Below, one piece after another: positions 33,892-44,974 of a DNA stretch of 64,000 nucleotides. Made by a program: the position numbers and the translations under genes. Where the stretch lies: the NCBI GenBank assembly GCA_030710605.1, contig CP092863.1, positions 115,510,680-115,574,679 on the forward strand. Reading direction: 5' to 3'. The notes under the pieces are model-generated. The model did no database searches. It had not been told where the DNA came from and saw only the letters and a list, made by a program, of their open reading frames with translations. Every line of letters begins with the position of its first letter. Positions within the stretch are counted from its first letter, which is position 1. This DNA comes from Cordylochernes scorpioides. Its lineage: Eukaryota > Arthropoda > Arachnida > Pseudoscorpiones > Chernetidae.

Positions 33892-36340
33892 CTTCTCGCT
33901 TCCCGGATCGTATCGCCAAGTACACCGGTGGATAGTGGGCTGCCTAGACCGAAGTATGTACGACAATACTATGCTTCCAACCTGGCTCATGAGCCAAGGG
34001 AAATAACGCCCATGTTAGGAAAATGTTTTAACCCGACACGTTCGGTTTCGATTTCTAACCCTCACAGTAGATAATATCGTCCAGTACAGTCCCATCCGAT
34101 ACAGGCTTTGATCATTGAGTTATATTTCACCAGCTGGGCGTGTCTCCTTCACGTCGCCAACCCTGCGTGGCCGCCATGCTACGCTCGGAGCCCATTGTCG
34201 AACATCTGGAACGATCATAGAAACAACCTCTTCAGCTATCATAGATATGATCGAGGAAGATCTGTGGAGCAGCTGGTCTTCAATCAAGGCTGAGCTGCTG
34301 GCGGAGGTGAGATCCCTCAACGTCCCTCACGTCGCTGACGACGGCCACATCGCGCGGGCCAGGCGGTTCCTGCAGGCCAGGCTGCGTCGACGGAAGCGGA
34401 CTATCCATCACTGCCCAACCTTGGGCGCGCGCTTCGTGTGTGCCGGCCTGCAAGGACGAACATCCGCGATGAAGAAGGCAACATCATCGAGGGTACGGAG
34501 CTACAATACAGGGTCTACTCTACCCTCCAGCTCCGCTTCGCCAGCCAGTCGTGCGAATCCAACGCCGCTACAGAATTCATCCGGGGGACGACGACCCCCC
34601 TCATCCTCGAAGAGGACGATCCCCTGCTCCGCCCCGCGATCTTCGCGACAGAGATCGACACCGCCATCCGCCGCTCGGAAGGGCCCCCGGATGAGATGAC
34701 TTGTCCTGCGAGTTCTACATGGCTTTCGAGGACTTCTTCGTCGACGCTCTCAAGCGCGTTTACGTGGCTTCCCAACTCCGCAGGGCTTTGCTTACATCGA
34801 CGCGGCACAGCACCATCTGCCTGGTCCCCAAATATCACGGCGGCCCTGGGCTCCACGGCTACAGGCCTATCTCGCTCCCCACGGCGGACTACCGGGTTCT
34901 GGGCAACATCCTCCTCCGGCGTCTGCAGCCCGATCTTGCTGTTCTGGTACCTCAGTGCCAGACATACGCCGTTCCCGGTAGGTCCCCTTCTTGGAACAAG
35001 GCGCGCGTGTGCGACGAGGTCGACGCTGGCCGTCATTTCCACCGACCTCGAGTCTGCCTTCGACACCCTAGACCGCGGCTTCTTGGTGTCCCCGATGGTC
35101 TCGCTGCGGCTGCCACAGGTCTTCATCGGGTGGTTTCTCCTCCTCTATGCCGGAGCGGACGCAACAGTCCGAGCCGGAGGCCTCCACACCAAACCCTTCC
35201 AGCTTCTGAACGGTGTGAGACAGGGCTGCGCCATCAGCGCCGCAATGTTCAGCCTCGCCACAAGCCCTCTCCTACGTCGCCTTGAGCAAGCGCTCGGCCC
35301 CGGTAATGTCCTCGCCTACGCCGACGACATCGTCCTGCTAATTCACAGTGAGGATCAGTTCAGCGTAGCGGACTCCGATAACTTCCGGATCGCTTCCGGC
35401 ATAAAGGGAAATTCACCAAGAGCAAAGGTCTATGGTGCGACGCCTGGCGTACCCGCAACGACGCTCCACTGGGCATCTCCTGGTCGTCGGTTGAGCTAAA
35501 GGTGTTAGGCTGCAATGTAACGCCAGGAAATCAAAACTCATCTCAAGAACGACATATCCTGGTCCTGCTCGAAGCTGCTATAACGAGGTGGTCCCCCTAC
35601 ACCCGCGGCCTCTCTCTCGGTGGTCCATCACATCCACGGCTACCTGCCTACCGACCGTACTACCCACAAGATCCAGGCACGTCTTGCGCGGTTCATCTGG
35701 GGGCCGGAGCGCACCGCCTGGTTTCCTGGTAGCGTCCTGGCGAGACCTGTCTCTCTTGGAGGATTCGGCCTCATCGACATCGAGACCCAGCTGCGGCTGT
35801 CGTGCTTCAAGGGCGTGCAGACCGCACTGCGTGGAAGCCGTAATGCCTACTCTTGGCTGGTCGAGAGCGATGCGTAGCTATATCCACCTCCATCTGGGTC
35901 CTGGCTCTCGCCACGGCGTCTCCGGCTTCTTAAAATCTGGGAGGCGGTCGCTGACATCTTCACGCTAGACCACTCTGTGCTTACACCACATCAACTCCTG
36001 AACCTCCCCATCATAGGTGGCTGCCGCCTTCTCGCTCCTACCCGGTGGGTCAATGCCTGCATTGGGGACTTCGCTGGCCCTGCCCCTCCCCTCACTCGGC
36101 CTACGCGCTGCGCCCTGGCTGACGCCGCGTCGCTGATCAGTTTCTGCCGTCGTCTTAACGACGAAAATCTGTGCGGGACCTACCGAGTAAACACCATCGC
36201 GGAGGTCGTAGTGTTGCTAGGTCGGCCACGCCGTTCTCGCAAGTCATCCCCGTCACTGCCCGCCGCATGCTAGAGCGCCCGGCTACCCTGCCCATTAACC
36301 AGTTCCCTAGAAGGTGGGAGGATTATCTAAACGCGGGTGG
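33892..36340 (+). pseudogene. LINE reverse transcriptase region
   Basis: Continuation of the LINE after gypsy B, broken over several frames. Motifs in order: GLHGYRPISLPTADYRVLGN (34850-34910), an FDTLDRGFL segment near 35060, LNGVRQGCAISAAMFSLATS near 35206-35265, and VLAYADDIVLL near 35309-35341 with both catalytic aspartates intact. A C-terminal part follows to about 36335 (NQFPRRWEDYLNAGG). Frame breaks near 34700, 35000 and 35380 and several stops make it inactive. Long frames on the opposite strand (34515-35126) are its shadow. Confidence 0.8.
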
Positions 36341-36480
36341 GCTTTCTAATGATGAGCCAGGCCTTTCCATTATTTTATCATTGCAGTGAGGGTAGTAAAT
36401 AATAATTTTATTTCAAAATTAAACACTACACGTCAAAAATAGTTCAATTTTTTTATAACAGATGGCGTGCCTGTGCATCA
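36341..36480. repeat. Divergent fragment of the GATGAGCCAGGCC family
   Basis: Contains gatgagccaggcctttccat, tcattgcagtgagggtagta and an end like aacagatggcgtgc. It is related to the foldback family at 46446-47500. 36481-36884 contains a weak copy of the gatggcgcaagcc hairpin repeat and an otherwise unassigned AT-rich stretch. Confidence 0.5.
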
Positions 36481-36884
36481 AATTGATATTGTGTTGTTTT
36501 ATAGAGATATTTATAACGAAGGTTCCTGGAGGGAAGAATGCTGGATATGACAGCAGGTGATGAGATCCAACTGGTACTATCTATCAGCAACTCTGGAGTT
36601 ATCTCAACTTATCAAGAAAGATAAGCGTTGAAATATTTATAGACAATCTCCCCACTTTATCACTGAATTACATCAAATCATCTTCTTTTAATGTAATCAC
36701 TGGACACATTGTTCAAAACACGAGAAAACTTAACAATAACATGTTTTTTTAAAACACAATTTAAAACAGAAAATTTGTACTATTTTTAATCATTGTTTAG
36801 CGTTCTCATACAATTCTAGCCTTAACTACCCATTTCATCATTTTTCAGGATACCTGAATGATCTTTTTTTTTTTTTGTCGTTGA

Positions 36885-37440
36885 GGTACAGCTTGCATCA
36901 CGCTGACGAAGGCCAACAACCCGAAACGCGTACGTGGTTAGCTTTTCTTGATTAATCAAGGATGGGTAATTGGCCAATTCTGGATAATTTAAAAATCAAC
37001 GAATAGTTGATATTTATTCCGATAGATGGCGCAAGCCATCAGCAACTTTCAGTTGCACGATAAGGAGATGTTTTCTTTTTTTTTTTTCTTTATTTATTTA
37101 TTTATAATACGATGATGTATATTAGCGCGCCATCTGTTATAAGAAAGTGAAACTATTTTAGACGCGTTTGGTTCTTTTTTAAATAAAACAAATTTCTACT
37201 GTCTTTACTGCAATAGATGGGAGAACCATAGAAATGTGTTTAATTTTAAAAAGAACCAAACGTGTCTAAAATAAGAAAAAGGCATCTCCTTATCGTGCAA
37301 CTGAGAGTTGCTGATGGCTTACGCCATCTATCGGAATAAATATCAACTATTCTCGTTGATTTTTAATTATTCCAGAATTGGCCAAATACCCATTCTTGAT
37401 TAATTAAGAAAAGCTAACCACGGACGCGTGGTTTTTTCAC
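36885..37440. repeat. Foldback element with a hammerhead-like motif
   Basis: Large inverted arms at about 36933-37078 and 37280-37425 share cgtggttagcttttcttgat, ttggccaattctgg and the gatggcgcaagccatcagc repeat. The loop contains a second, nested inverted repeat at 37110-37272 (agcgcgccatctgttat and ctattttagacgcgtttggt). The hammerhead-like motif lies at the outer edge of the left arm. Confidence 0.75.
36897..36938 (+). ncRNA. Hammerhead-ribozyme-like motif, partly decayed
   Basis: Type I hammerhead layout: stem I atcacg (36897-36902) with cgtggt (36933-36938), core CTGACGA (36903-36909) and core GAA (36923-36925). A short stem III AC/GT follows with a GC loop (36926-36931), and A36932 is at the cleavage position. 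Stem II (36910-36922) is weak: an A-C mismatch then two GC pairs. Stem I pairs fully if one U-G wobble is allowed. Activity is doubtful because of stem II. The copy at 39164-39205 shares the downstream sequence. Confidence 0.5.
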
Positions 37441-38146
37441 ATTGTGTCTAAAATTTATATTTATGATATGTATGGGATTATTTTACTCAGCATGCCTTTG
37501 GCATATAAAAAGTCAAATGTTTCAATTTTAAATGAAATTAATTCTGTTAGATCCTTACAATCCCAAATATGTGATTAAAGCTTGATCTATGAAAAAGGCA
37601 CAATTTGGATTATAGATTAGAACTACAAGATATTAAGACCAAATCCAACGGATGTTCCTACCTGCTTCTGTAGATAAGAAGACTCAATATATTTATTGAT
37701 AGAATGTCCATTCTTTCACAGCTACAGAAGTAATCATTTTTAACCCATTGAAGAAATGTGCGAATTTGTATATAACAAAGACACCTATGTAAAATTCAAG
37801 AATTTTTGTAAATATATTCATTTTAGATTTTCTTTTTTGTTTGAGAAAACCAACGTTTCAGTTTTAATTTTGTTTTTAGTCTTGTTTATTGAATTGTATA
37901 TAAGCTGATAAAATGTATTTAGGTGCAAGTATTCCAAGCTGGGATATCGCGTCCTATATGTTAAATAAATAAAAATCCAAATAAATGAATAAATTTACAG
38001 ATATGCAAAAGAGGGTTTTCTCATTTCTAATTTTAAGAAAAAAAATTTTTTTTTCTTGGAAAACGATTTTTTTCTTATCTGCTATCTTGTTTACACACTT
38101 AATAACAGTACTATTTAAGAACTTGCTGTGATACAATTTATATTAA
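37441..38146. other. AT-rich spacer before the tRNA
   Basis: A fragment of the gcacaatttggattatagat / aagaccaaatcc family lies at 37588-37650. The rest is AT-rich single-copy-looking DNA without a gene; the frame at 37954-38136 is low-complexity. Confidence 0.5.
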
Positions 38147-38230
38147 GTCAGGATGGCCGAGCGGTCTAAGGCGCTGCGTTCAGGTCGCAGTCTACTCTTG
38201 TAGGCGTGGGTTCGAATCCCACTTCTGACA
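38147..38230 (+). tRNA. tRNA-Leu (CAG)
   Basis: 84 nt that fold as a class II tRNA. The acceptor stem GTCAGGA pairs with TTCTGAC (one G-T pair). The D arm contains GGCCGAGCGGTC, the anticodon stem CTGCG/CGCAG encloses TTCAGGT (anticodon CAG), a long variable arm follows (TCTAC...GTAGG), and the T arm is GTGGG TTCGAAT CCCAC. The A and B boxes are intact, and a run of T follows directly, as a Pol III terminator. The downstream sequence is a SINE-type 3' domain, so this could be the head of a young SINE and not a housekeeping gene. Confidence 0.8.
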
Positions 38231-38516
38231 TTTTTTTTTTTTTTAATCCCAATTTCCAACGACACGGAACAAACGTTTAGTTAGGAGCTCATCACCCAAT
38301 AGCTGCAAGGTCTGGGGAGGTACCACCTTTACTCGGCCAACTCGGCATTTGTAGTAGCAGAGTACAAGTAACCAAACAGGGTTCAGGCACATTTGTAAGT
38401 GCAAAGTCAAACTGCTTTTCACATGTGTAGACATGTCATGCACTTACACTAAAAGCAGTTGCCAACTTCTTCCCACCATGATTATCATGGCCTGTACCAC
38501 ATGTACTAGGGATAAT
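38231..38516 (+). mobile_element. SINE-type body directly after the tRNA-Leu
   Basis: After the T run comes about 120 bp not shared with the common SINE (from cccaatttccaacgacacgg). From agtacaagtaaccaaacagg onward it is the common SINE 3' domain, ending ccacatgtactagggataat and an A run at about 38523. Read with the tRNA it forms a complete tRNA-Leu-headed SINE with a shared tail. Confidence 0.65.
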
Positions 38517-38599
38517 AAAATTGAAAAAAAAAATAGCTAGGACAAGGTGATTCTAATGTAACACCTGTAAACTGAGCATAATAATAATAAAAAAATTCT

Positions 38600-38935
38600 C
38601 ATTCTTTTGATTATGGTAACAACACTGTTACCGAAAGGTCACAAACTAATTATTTATTTGGTCTTATTACCTTATAGTTCTAAAGCCTGAACTACATTCG
38701 GACATATAATGAGAGGAAATGGTATAGAAAAGACTATTATCAAAATTCAAAACTATTATAGACGCATAAGATTCTTTTTGAATATAAACATTTCTAATGT
38801 CCTTACTACAATGGAAAAATCAATGGGAGGGCCTGGCTCATCAGTGGTGAACCCTCCCAGGGGTTTCACCAGTTTAATCTACCATACCACTGTTATATTG
38901 CATTTTTGGAACTTCCTTTTATAGTGATACTGATG
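38600..38935. repeat. Palindrome arm and GATGAGCCAGGCC-family end
   Basis: 38605-38685 is a half palindrome (ggtaacaacactgttaccga, ggtcttattacct). 38730-38930 is a copy of the foldback family (gagggcctggctcatcagtg, cagtttaatctaccatacca). Confidence 0.6.
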
Positions 38936-39017
38936 CTAGACTCTTGGAATGGGTATTTTAGATGAACTATGGACATAAGCTTTGAGGACAGTAGAATTAC
39001 ATACATTTATAAATATA

Positions 39018-39490
39018 TTAAAAATGGCATATCCTGACCAGGAGCACATGTGCTTTACAGAAGGCAGAGCGACATCTGGTGGAACAGAAATCAACTAAAC
39101 ATTGATTTAGCCTGTTCCCTGATATTTGGCCAACCCAATTTCTTGATTTATCAAGAAAAGCCATCCACGAACGTGTTTCGCGCTTTTGGCGCTCGTCAGT
39201 GTGGAGTAGGCTGTACCACTGGACCAAAAAAGATTTTTTGGTGAAAAAACGAAAGAAAAAAAAAAGATAAAAAGATCAGGTGTTGAAATCAATATTAAAA
39301 ATGGCATATCCTGACCAGGAGCACATGTGCTTTACAGAAGGCAGAGCGCCATCTGGTGAAACAGAAATCAACTAAACATTGATTTAGCCTGTTCCCTGTA
39401 TTTGGCGTTCGTCGATGGCTTTTCTTGATTTATCAAGAAATTGGATTGGCCAAATATCAGGGAACAGGCTAAATCAATGTACTAGAGCGC
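39018..39490. repeat. Repeat with direct copies flanking a hammerhead motif
   Basis: A block starting attaaaaatggcatatcctg and running to gcctgttccctg is present at 39018-39130 and again at 39293-39404, a 275-bp offset. The hammerhead-like motif lies between them. After the second copy the sequence turns back on itself (39405-39480 is inverted relative to 39090-39165). Relatives are at 780-830, 47500-47600 and 48200-48470. Confidence 0.75.
39164..39205 (-). ncRNA. Hammerhead-ribozyme-like motif
   Basis: On the minus strand every conserved part of a type I hammerhead is present. Stem I 5' side is UCCACA (39205-39200) and the first core is CUGACGA (39199-39193). Stem II is GCGC-CAAAA-GCGC (39192-39180) and the second core is GAA (39179-39177). 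Stem III is AC-AC-GU (39176-39171), with U39170 at the cleavage position, and the stem I 3' side is CGUGGA (39169-39164). Stem I has five pairs with one A-C mismatch next to the core. Short stem III is typical of hammerheads in Penelope-like elements and retrozymes. Activity is an inference. Confidence 0.72.
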
Positions 39491-40288
39491 CATCTGTTAT
39501 CAAATTATAAAACTATTTTAGAGGCGTAATATTCTTTTTAAAATAAAATAATTTCTACTGTCCTTACTGCGATGGAAAAATTAAAGGGAGGGCCTGGCTC
39601 ATCAGTGGTGAACCCTCCCAGCGGTTTCGCCAGTTTAATCTACCATACCGCTGTTATATTGCATTTTTGTACTATTATTGTGCCTTCTACAAGCTTCGGT
39701 AAGCTTTTTAAGGCATAACTCATAGTTAGGTGTCTCCGAGCAACCCGCCGCGGAGGAGGGCCAAGGAGAGGGCTGGAGAGGCGACGGCGAGGCCGTGGGC
39801 GCCCCGGGGGAGAAGAGGGCGAGCACGCGGCTAAAGAGGGAACCAAGGAAGTACCAAGCACAGCGCCAGACTCCAAGTAAGTCTGGTAGATAACAAATTT
39901 ACCCTTTTTTTTTTTTTCAATAGGAGTAAACACAAAAGTACAAAGCAAAGGTAGGTAACAGGGGGATGGAAATACAAACAAGGGAGCAGGGAGCACGGGC
40001 AAGCATCAAACACGAAGACAAGGGCGAAAAAGCAAAGGAAAGGGGTATGTACAGAAAGATCAACGAAGCAAACAAGGGATATTGCATTTTAATATTGCAT
40101 TTTTGGTATCAATTATTCCGCCTTCTACAAGCTTTCAGGTAAGCTTTTTAAGGCACATAAAAAGACACAGGACAACATCTAGACTACACAAGTGCAAACA
40201 GCCCGCCGAATCTGGTACAGCGCGCCGCCTGCGAAGGAACCAAGGACGCACCAAGCACACCTAGAGCCCGAAGCCCCAAGGCGGCAAA
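39481..40288. other. Repeat fragments and a GC-rich spacer
   Basis: 39481-39670 is a GATGAGCCAGGCC-family copy. A block with gccttctacaagctt and taagctttttaaggca occurs at 39690-39715 and again near 40120-40155, bracketing a GC-rich stretch (39730-39880). Both GC-rich pieces contain gaaccaagga and accaagcac. No coding domain was recognised in the open frames. Confidence 0.45.
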
Positions 40289-40293
40289 AATAG

Positions 40294-40668
40294 TGTTGGA
40301 AAAGAAGACGTCCGAAGCAGCCAATGGGAGGCCGGCGGAAGCGGCTACGGGGATGCAGCGGCAAAAATGAGAAAACAATAACAGAAGAACTTGTAAACAA
40401 CTTTCGAACGCTAGAATTTACCCTGATCTCCGATTCTTTTAGTGTAAATATTTAAATATATAATTAATTAAATAATACTTTACTTATTTTCTTAAATTGT
40501 AATAAATATAATTTTCCCTCCTGTTTTCGTCGTATATTTTAAAAGTGTTATAAACAACGACGCCTTAACTTTGAACCTTCAACCCCGCCGACCAAGAATA
40601 GAGGTGAGTGACTACCTCTATAGAATTTAGATCGTCGTCACAACACAGAGTGGCGGTGAAATCGCAAT
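40294..40668 (+). repeat. 5' LTR of the BEL/Pao element
   Basis: 375 bp, from TGTTGGAAAAG to ATCGCAAT. The exact 3' edge is set by the AATAG duplication. Confidence 0.9.
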
Positions 40669-40783
40669 ATTTTTGGCATCCCAGCCGGGACTGTTGAAGG
40701 TAAATTCTAGAAAAAAAAGAAGCATTTTATGCTGGCCATTTTGGAACTCGCTTGCTAACCCTACTTGCTGCTTTGTTTACAAG

Positions 40784-41829
40784 ATGGCGGAAGAATTAAT
40801 TCTACGTTTAAAAAGAAGCGTGCTATTAACAGATCATATTTAACGAAAACATGCAATAAGATTGAAAGTGGACTTGACACGCTAATTAGAATTGATCTTG
40901 AAGAATTATTAGAACAATTGAATGAATCATTTAACGAACTTAAATTAGTGGATCACGAAATAGAAACGCTTCTTGAAACTGACGATTTAGAGAAGGAATT
41001 ACAGGGCGTAGAGGAATATCGAGAGAAATATATTACTTGGAGATTTAGGGCAAATAAAAAGATTCGCCAATCAGATTTTCATGGCGAAAATATACCGAAT
41101 TCGAACTCACGAATAGATGAAAATGAAATGAGACATTATGTACCTTCCTGCACGACTGTGAAACTTCCGAAATTGATGATATCGAAATTTTATGGAAACT
41201 TTAGTGAATGGCTGACGTTCTGGAATTCTTTTGATGCAGCTATACACCAGAACAACTCACTGAACCCGATCGATAAATTTAACTATCTGAAGTCACATCT
41301 CGGCGGAACTGCACTAAACACAGTCGAAGGTTTCGCTTTATCTGCGGACAATTATGAGAAAGCTATAAAATTGCTTAAAGACAGATTTGGGCGAGAAGAT
41401 ATTTTGATTAGCCGACATATGAACAATTTGTTGTCAATGAGACCACTCAAAACGTCAAGCGACGTAAGAACCTTCCGCGAACTTTTTGACAACCTTTCTG
41501 TTCATATAAGAAGTCTCGAGTCACTAAACGTGTCCATTGATGTTTACGGACAACTGTTGTGCCCGATAATAATAAAGCTTCTACCTGCAGACCTTAATTT
41601 GGAATTGAACAAAGAACTCCCGACAGGTTACGTAATTAATGACTTGATCACCTTTCTAGAAAGACAATTAACTGCACGGGAGAGGAGTTTTAGAAACGAA
41701 ATCGGTACCGGGAATGAATCAACTTCTAAACCTAATTTAGTAAACAAACATCCAAAGACAAGATTCTACAATGAAAAAGCCAATTGCGACAGCTTCAGAA
41801 CTTTTGAATTCAGTTCACAAATCGAATGA
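40784..41829 (+). pseudogene. BEL/Pao Gag
   Basis: The natural start is probably the ATG at 40784 (MAEELILRLKR). The main frame, however, is offset by one base and begins without an ATG, so a frame break lies between about 40800 and 40840. The main frame has a helical N-terminus and the DUF1759 region typical of BEL/Pao Gag (PKLMISKFYGNFSEWLTFWN, then FNYLKSHLGGTALNTVEGF). It ends in a different frame from the Cys/His knuckles that follow, with a 59-bp overlap with Pol. A programmed shift is possible, but simple decay is likelier. Confidence 0.85.
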
Positions 41830-44800
41830 ATGTGTATTTTGTGGTAAAGACAACCATGGAAGCCCTAAGTGTGACTTTGCAGCTAATATGAGTTTAAACG
41901 AAAAGAGATCACTCATTAGGAAAAAAGGCGTTTGTTATAAATGTCTTCGTCCTTCTCATTTAAGTAAATTTTGCAGAAATGTAGTCCGGTGTTCGATCTG
42001 CAACATGTTTTCCCACCTGGATGTCATGTGCACAAAACGGATTTTAGATCGAGGTGGATCTTCTAAGTCTCCAACGGTGCAAGATGAAACTCTCGCCAAC
42101 TTATCAACCTCCCCAGACGTCTTGTTACCTACTTTGAGAGTGACCCTCAAAGGGAACAGAACGGAGAAGACGGCACGGGCTATAATAGACACCGGATCCC
42201 AAAGATCATATATTTTACATAGCACAGCAATGGAAATGGAATACGAACAATCTAGGAGAGAGTTCTTCCGGCATTCCTTGTTTGGAGGATCGAGTACCGA
42301 CGTAGTTGAACATGAGGTGTATACCATTCATTTATCGGACATCAATAATTCCTATCGCTGCGAGTTTGAAGCACTAGGTCAACCCCTTATCTGTGGAAGC
42401 ATACCTCCGGTGTGTCCAAGATCATTTTTAGAAGGGAGTGAAGAACTCGACGTGTCTGATTTGATGAGAGACCGTATAGAAGTCCTTATAGGGGCGGACA
42501 TCGCCGGCAGATTGCTAACTGATGATCAGAGAAGAATCTCATCTGGACTGGTGGCAATCCGTACCAAACTAGGATGGACTGTGATGGGAAAGATTCCTCC
42601 AACGGAGGTGAGAGATGACACCAGCTCCCTTTGCTTGACCACACTTCTATCTTTGGATCTAGAAAACTTGTGGAAATTAGATGCAATTGGAGTCTCTGAC
42701 GCGGAGGTTGAGAAGAAGACTCAGTCATTACAAGCTGAAATGGAGGAACATTTCGCCCACACCACGACGCGAGATATTGAGGGGCGCTATGAGGTAGCTC
42801 TACCCTGGGTGCAAGACAAGGAAAGGATTCCTTCGAATAAAGACCTAGCCGAAAACCAACTAAGTTCTGTAAGAAGAAAACTTGAAGAAGTTGGAGACAT
42901 GAATGAGTATGGACAAATCTTTGAAGAATGGATGAAACAGGGGATAATCGAGTATGCCAGAGAGGATAAACTAGATGGTGTACACTACCTGCTACATCGA
43001 CCAGTGTATAAAAGGAACAGTCACACTTCTAGAATACGGCCAGTATTCAATGCGTCGGCCCGGAAGAGAGGTAAACTTTCCCTGAATGACTGTCTGGATA
43101 AGGGACCCAATTTGATAGAAATTATACCAAGACTTTTAAATAAATTCCGGAAATATGAAGTTGGTGTCTCTTCCGATATTGAGAAAGCATTTTTACAAAT
43201 TGGAATAAAAGAAGAAGACCGAGATTATTTACGATTCCTGTGGCACACAGAAGACGGAAGATTAATCACGTATCGACATAAAAGGGTTGTTTTTGGAATT
43301 ACCACTAGTCCGTATCTTTTAAAGGCTACCTTATCTCTCCACTTAGATAAGGCTCCTGAACATTTAAAAACCACAGCTGAACAGTTGAAATCATCCTTTT
43401 ATGTTGACAATTGTTTATCCAGTTTTCAGAATGTTGAAGAAACAGAGAAATTCGGGAAACAATCTACTGAGCTGCTCTCTACAGCTTGTTTCAATCTCCG
43501 AGATTGGGTGAGTAACGTTACAGACTTTTCTCTTATGAACCCACTGAATAAAGAAGTGAACATTTTAGGAATAACATGGAATACTGATAGAGACACACTG
43601 ACAATTGGTTTGGAAGATTTTGAATTAATTGGACCAACCACCAAGAGAAAAGTACTTTCAATAGCGAGCAAGATATTTGATCCATTAGGAGTTGCTTGTC
43701 CTGTGACTTTAATTCCCAAGCTGATATTACAGGAAACTTGGATACAAAAGTTGACATGGGACGAAGTCCTACCTGGATGTTTAGTACAAAGATTTTGGAA
43801 GTGGTTTAGCAAACTGAAACACTTGCCTAACATAGAAATTCCTAGATGGCTTTGTTTTAAGGACTCCTATGTAGAGAAAACCACTCTCCACATCTTTTGC
43901 GACGCCAGTCAGTTTGCCTATGCAACCTGTATTTTCCTCCGCATTGAAAAGGAAGATAGAGTAGACATCCAATTGATACAGGCTCGAACACGAGTAGCTC
44001 CACTGAAGAAACTCACCATCCCAAGATTGGAGCTTTTGGCTTGTCTGATTGGAGCTCGTTTGACAGCTAACGTCATACAAGATCTGGAATTTGAGGAAAT
44101 TCCAAGATTTTATTGGACCGATTCGACCAATGCTCTCTGTTGGATCCAAAGGGAAGACAACTGGGCAGCCTTTGTGATGAACCGTGTTAAGGAAATTCAT
44201 AATCTTAGCCCCCCCGAATCTTGGCGCCACATACCAGGCCGATTAAACCCGGCAGACCTCCCATCTCGGGGATGTTCAGCAGAATCACTTAAGGAGACAA
44301 GATGGTGGGAGGGACCTGCATGGTTAAAGGTATCCCAAGAAGAGTGGCCCAAATCAACCATTATCCCTGATTTGGAGATTGTTTATTCTGAAAGGCGCAA
44401 GACCATCCTGAACACCTTGTGTACGACAAGAGAAAATGAAAATTTATTTGGACGTTATTCCCATTTTTTGAGAATAGTACGAATCACCGCCTGGATATAC
44501 AGATTCTTCAACAACGCCAAGATTGATAGAAGAAAGATAATTTCAGAAGATCTCAGTACAGAGGAAATCACTAAGTCAGAAATAATACTGATAAGACTTA
44601 TCCAGAGAGAATCGTTTTCAGGGCATGAAGATAAGAAACTACAAGGCTTTAAGTTGCTAGTAGACTCTTCAGGGATTTTGAGAATAAAAACTAAAATTTG
44701 CAGAAGAGAAGATTTCGCTAATTTTAGAATGCCCATTTTATTGCCCTCAGATCACTTTTTGGTTTCTTTGCTCATCAGGTGGAACCATGAAACCCACGGG

Positions 44801-44974
44801 CACGCCGGTCTACAAACTCTCCTCGGTATTCTGAGAGAAAACTATTGGATACTAAGATCCAGGAAAACCGTCAAGAAGATCATCAATCAATGCATTCGCT
44901 GTAAACGATTCACCGTGACACCAGCTACCGTCGAGTCAACATCATTACCAGAAGACAAGAAACGAGACGCCTGA
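41771..44974 (+). pseudogene. BEL/Pao Pol polyprotein, truncated in integrase
   Basis: 1067 codons without a stop. Cys/His knuckles come first (CVFCGKDNHGSPKC, then CYKCLRPSHLSKFC), then the aspartic protease (AIIDTGSQRSY, Asp about 140). The reverse transcriptase has YVDN at about 544-547 in place of YVDD; Asn at this position is, from memory, common in BEL/Pao lineages. RNase H follows (LHIFCDASQFAYATC, about 706; LTIPRLELLACLIGARL), then the integrase zinc domain (HGHAGLQTLLGILRENYW...CIRCKRF). The frame stops just after LPEDK, where the integrase core should begin. A C-terminal DUF5641-like piece follows in another frame (GDMVLIGQESLKRLHWPLAR, 44996-45060), so the core was deleted. Confidence 0.92.

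Larger units (their letters stand above)
30440..36340 (+). mobile_element. L1/Tx1-like LINE split by gypsy B
   Basis: A GC-rich non-LTR retrotransposon copy whose second ORF lies in many frames. It is interrupted at 30992-33886 by gypsy B, which duplicated GGGTC. Endonuclease and reverse transcriptase motifs are in the expected order on either side. The clade call rests on the reverse transcriptase motif style (YRPISL, VRQGCAISAAMF, YADDIVLL) and is tentative. Its 5' end and any ORF1 were not found. Confidence 0.75.

Noticed and set aside
34515-35126. 203-codon frame on the minus strand
   Set aside because: Opposite strand of the LINE reverse transcriptase, without any domain.
43400-43411. 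YVDN in the BEL/Pao reverse transcriptase as a broken active site
   Set aside because: From memory, Asn at this place is common in BEL/Pao elements, so it is not by itself evidence of loss.
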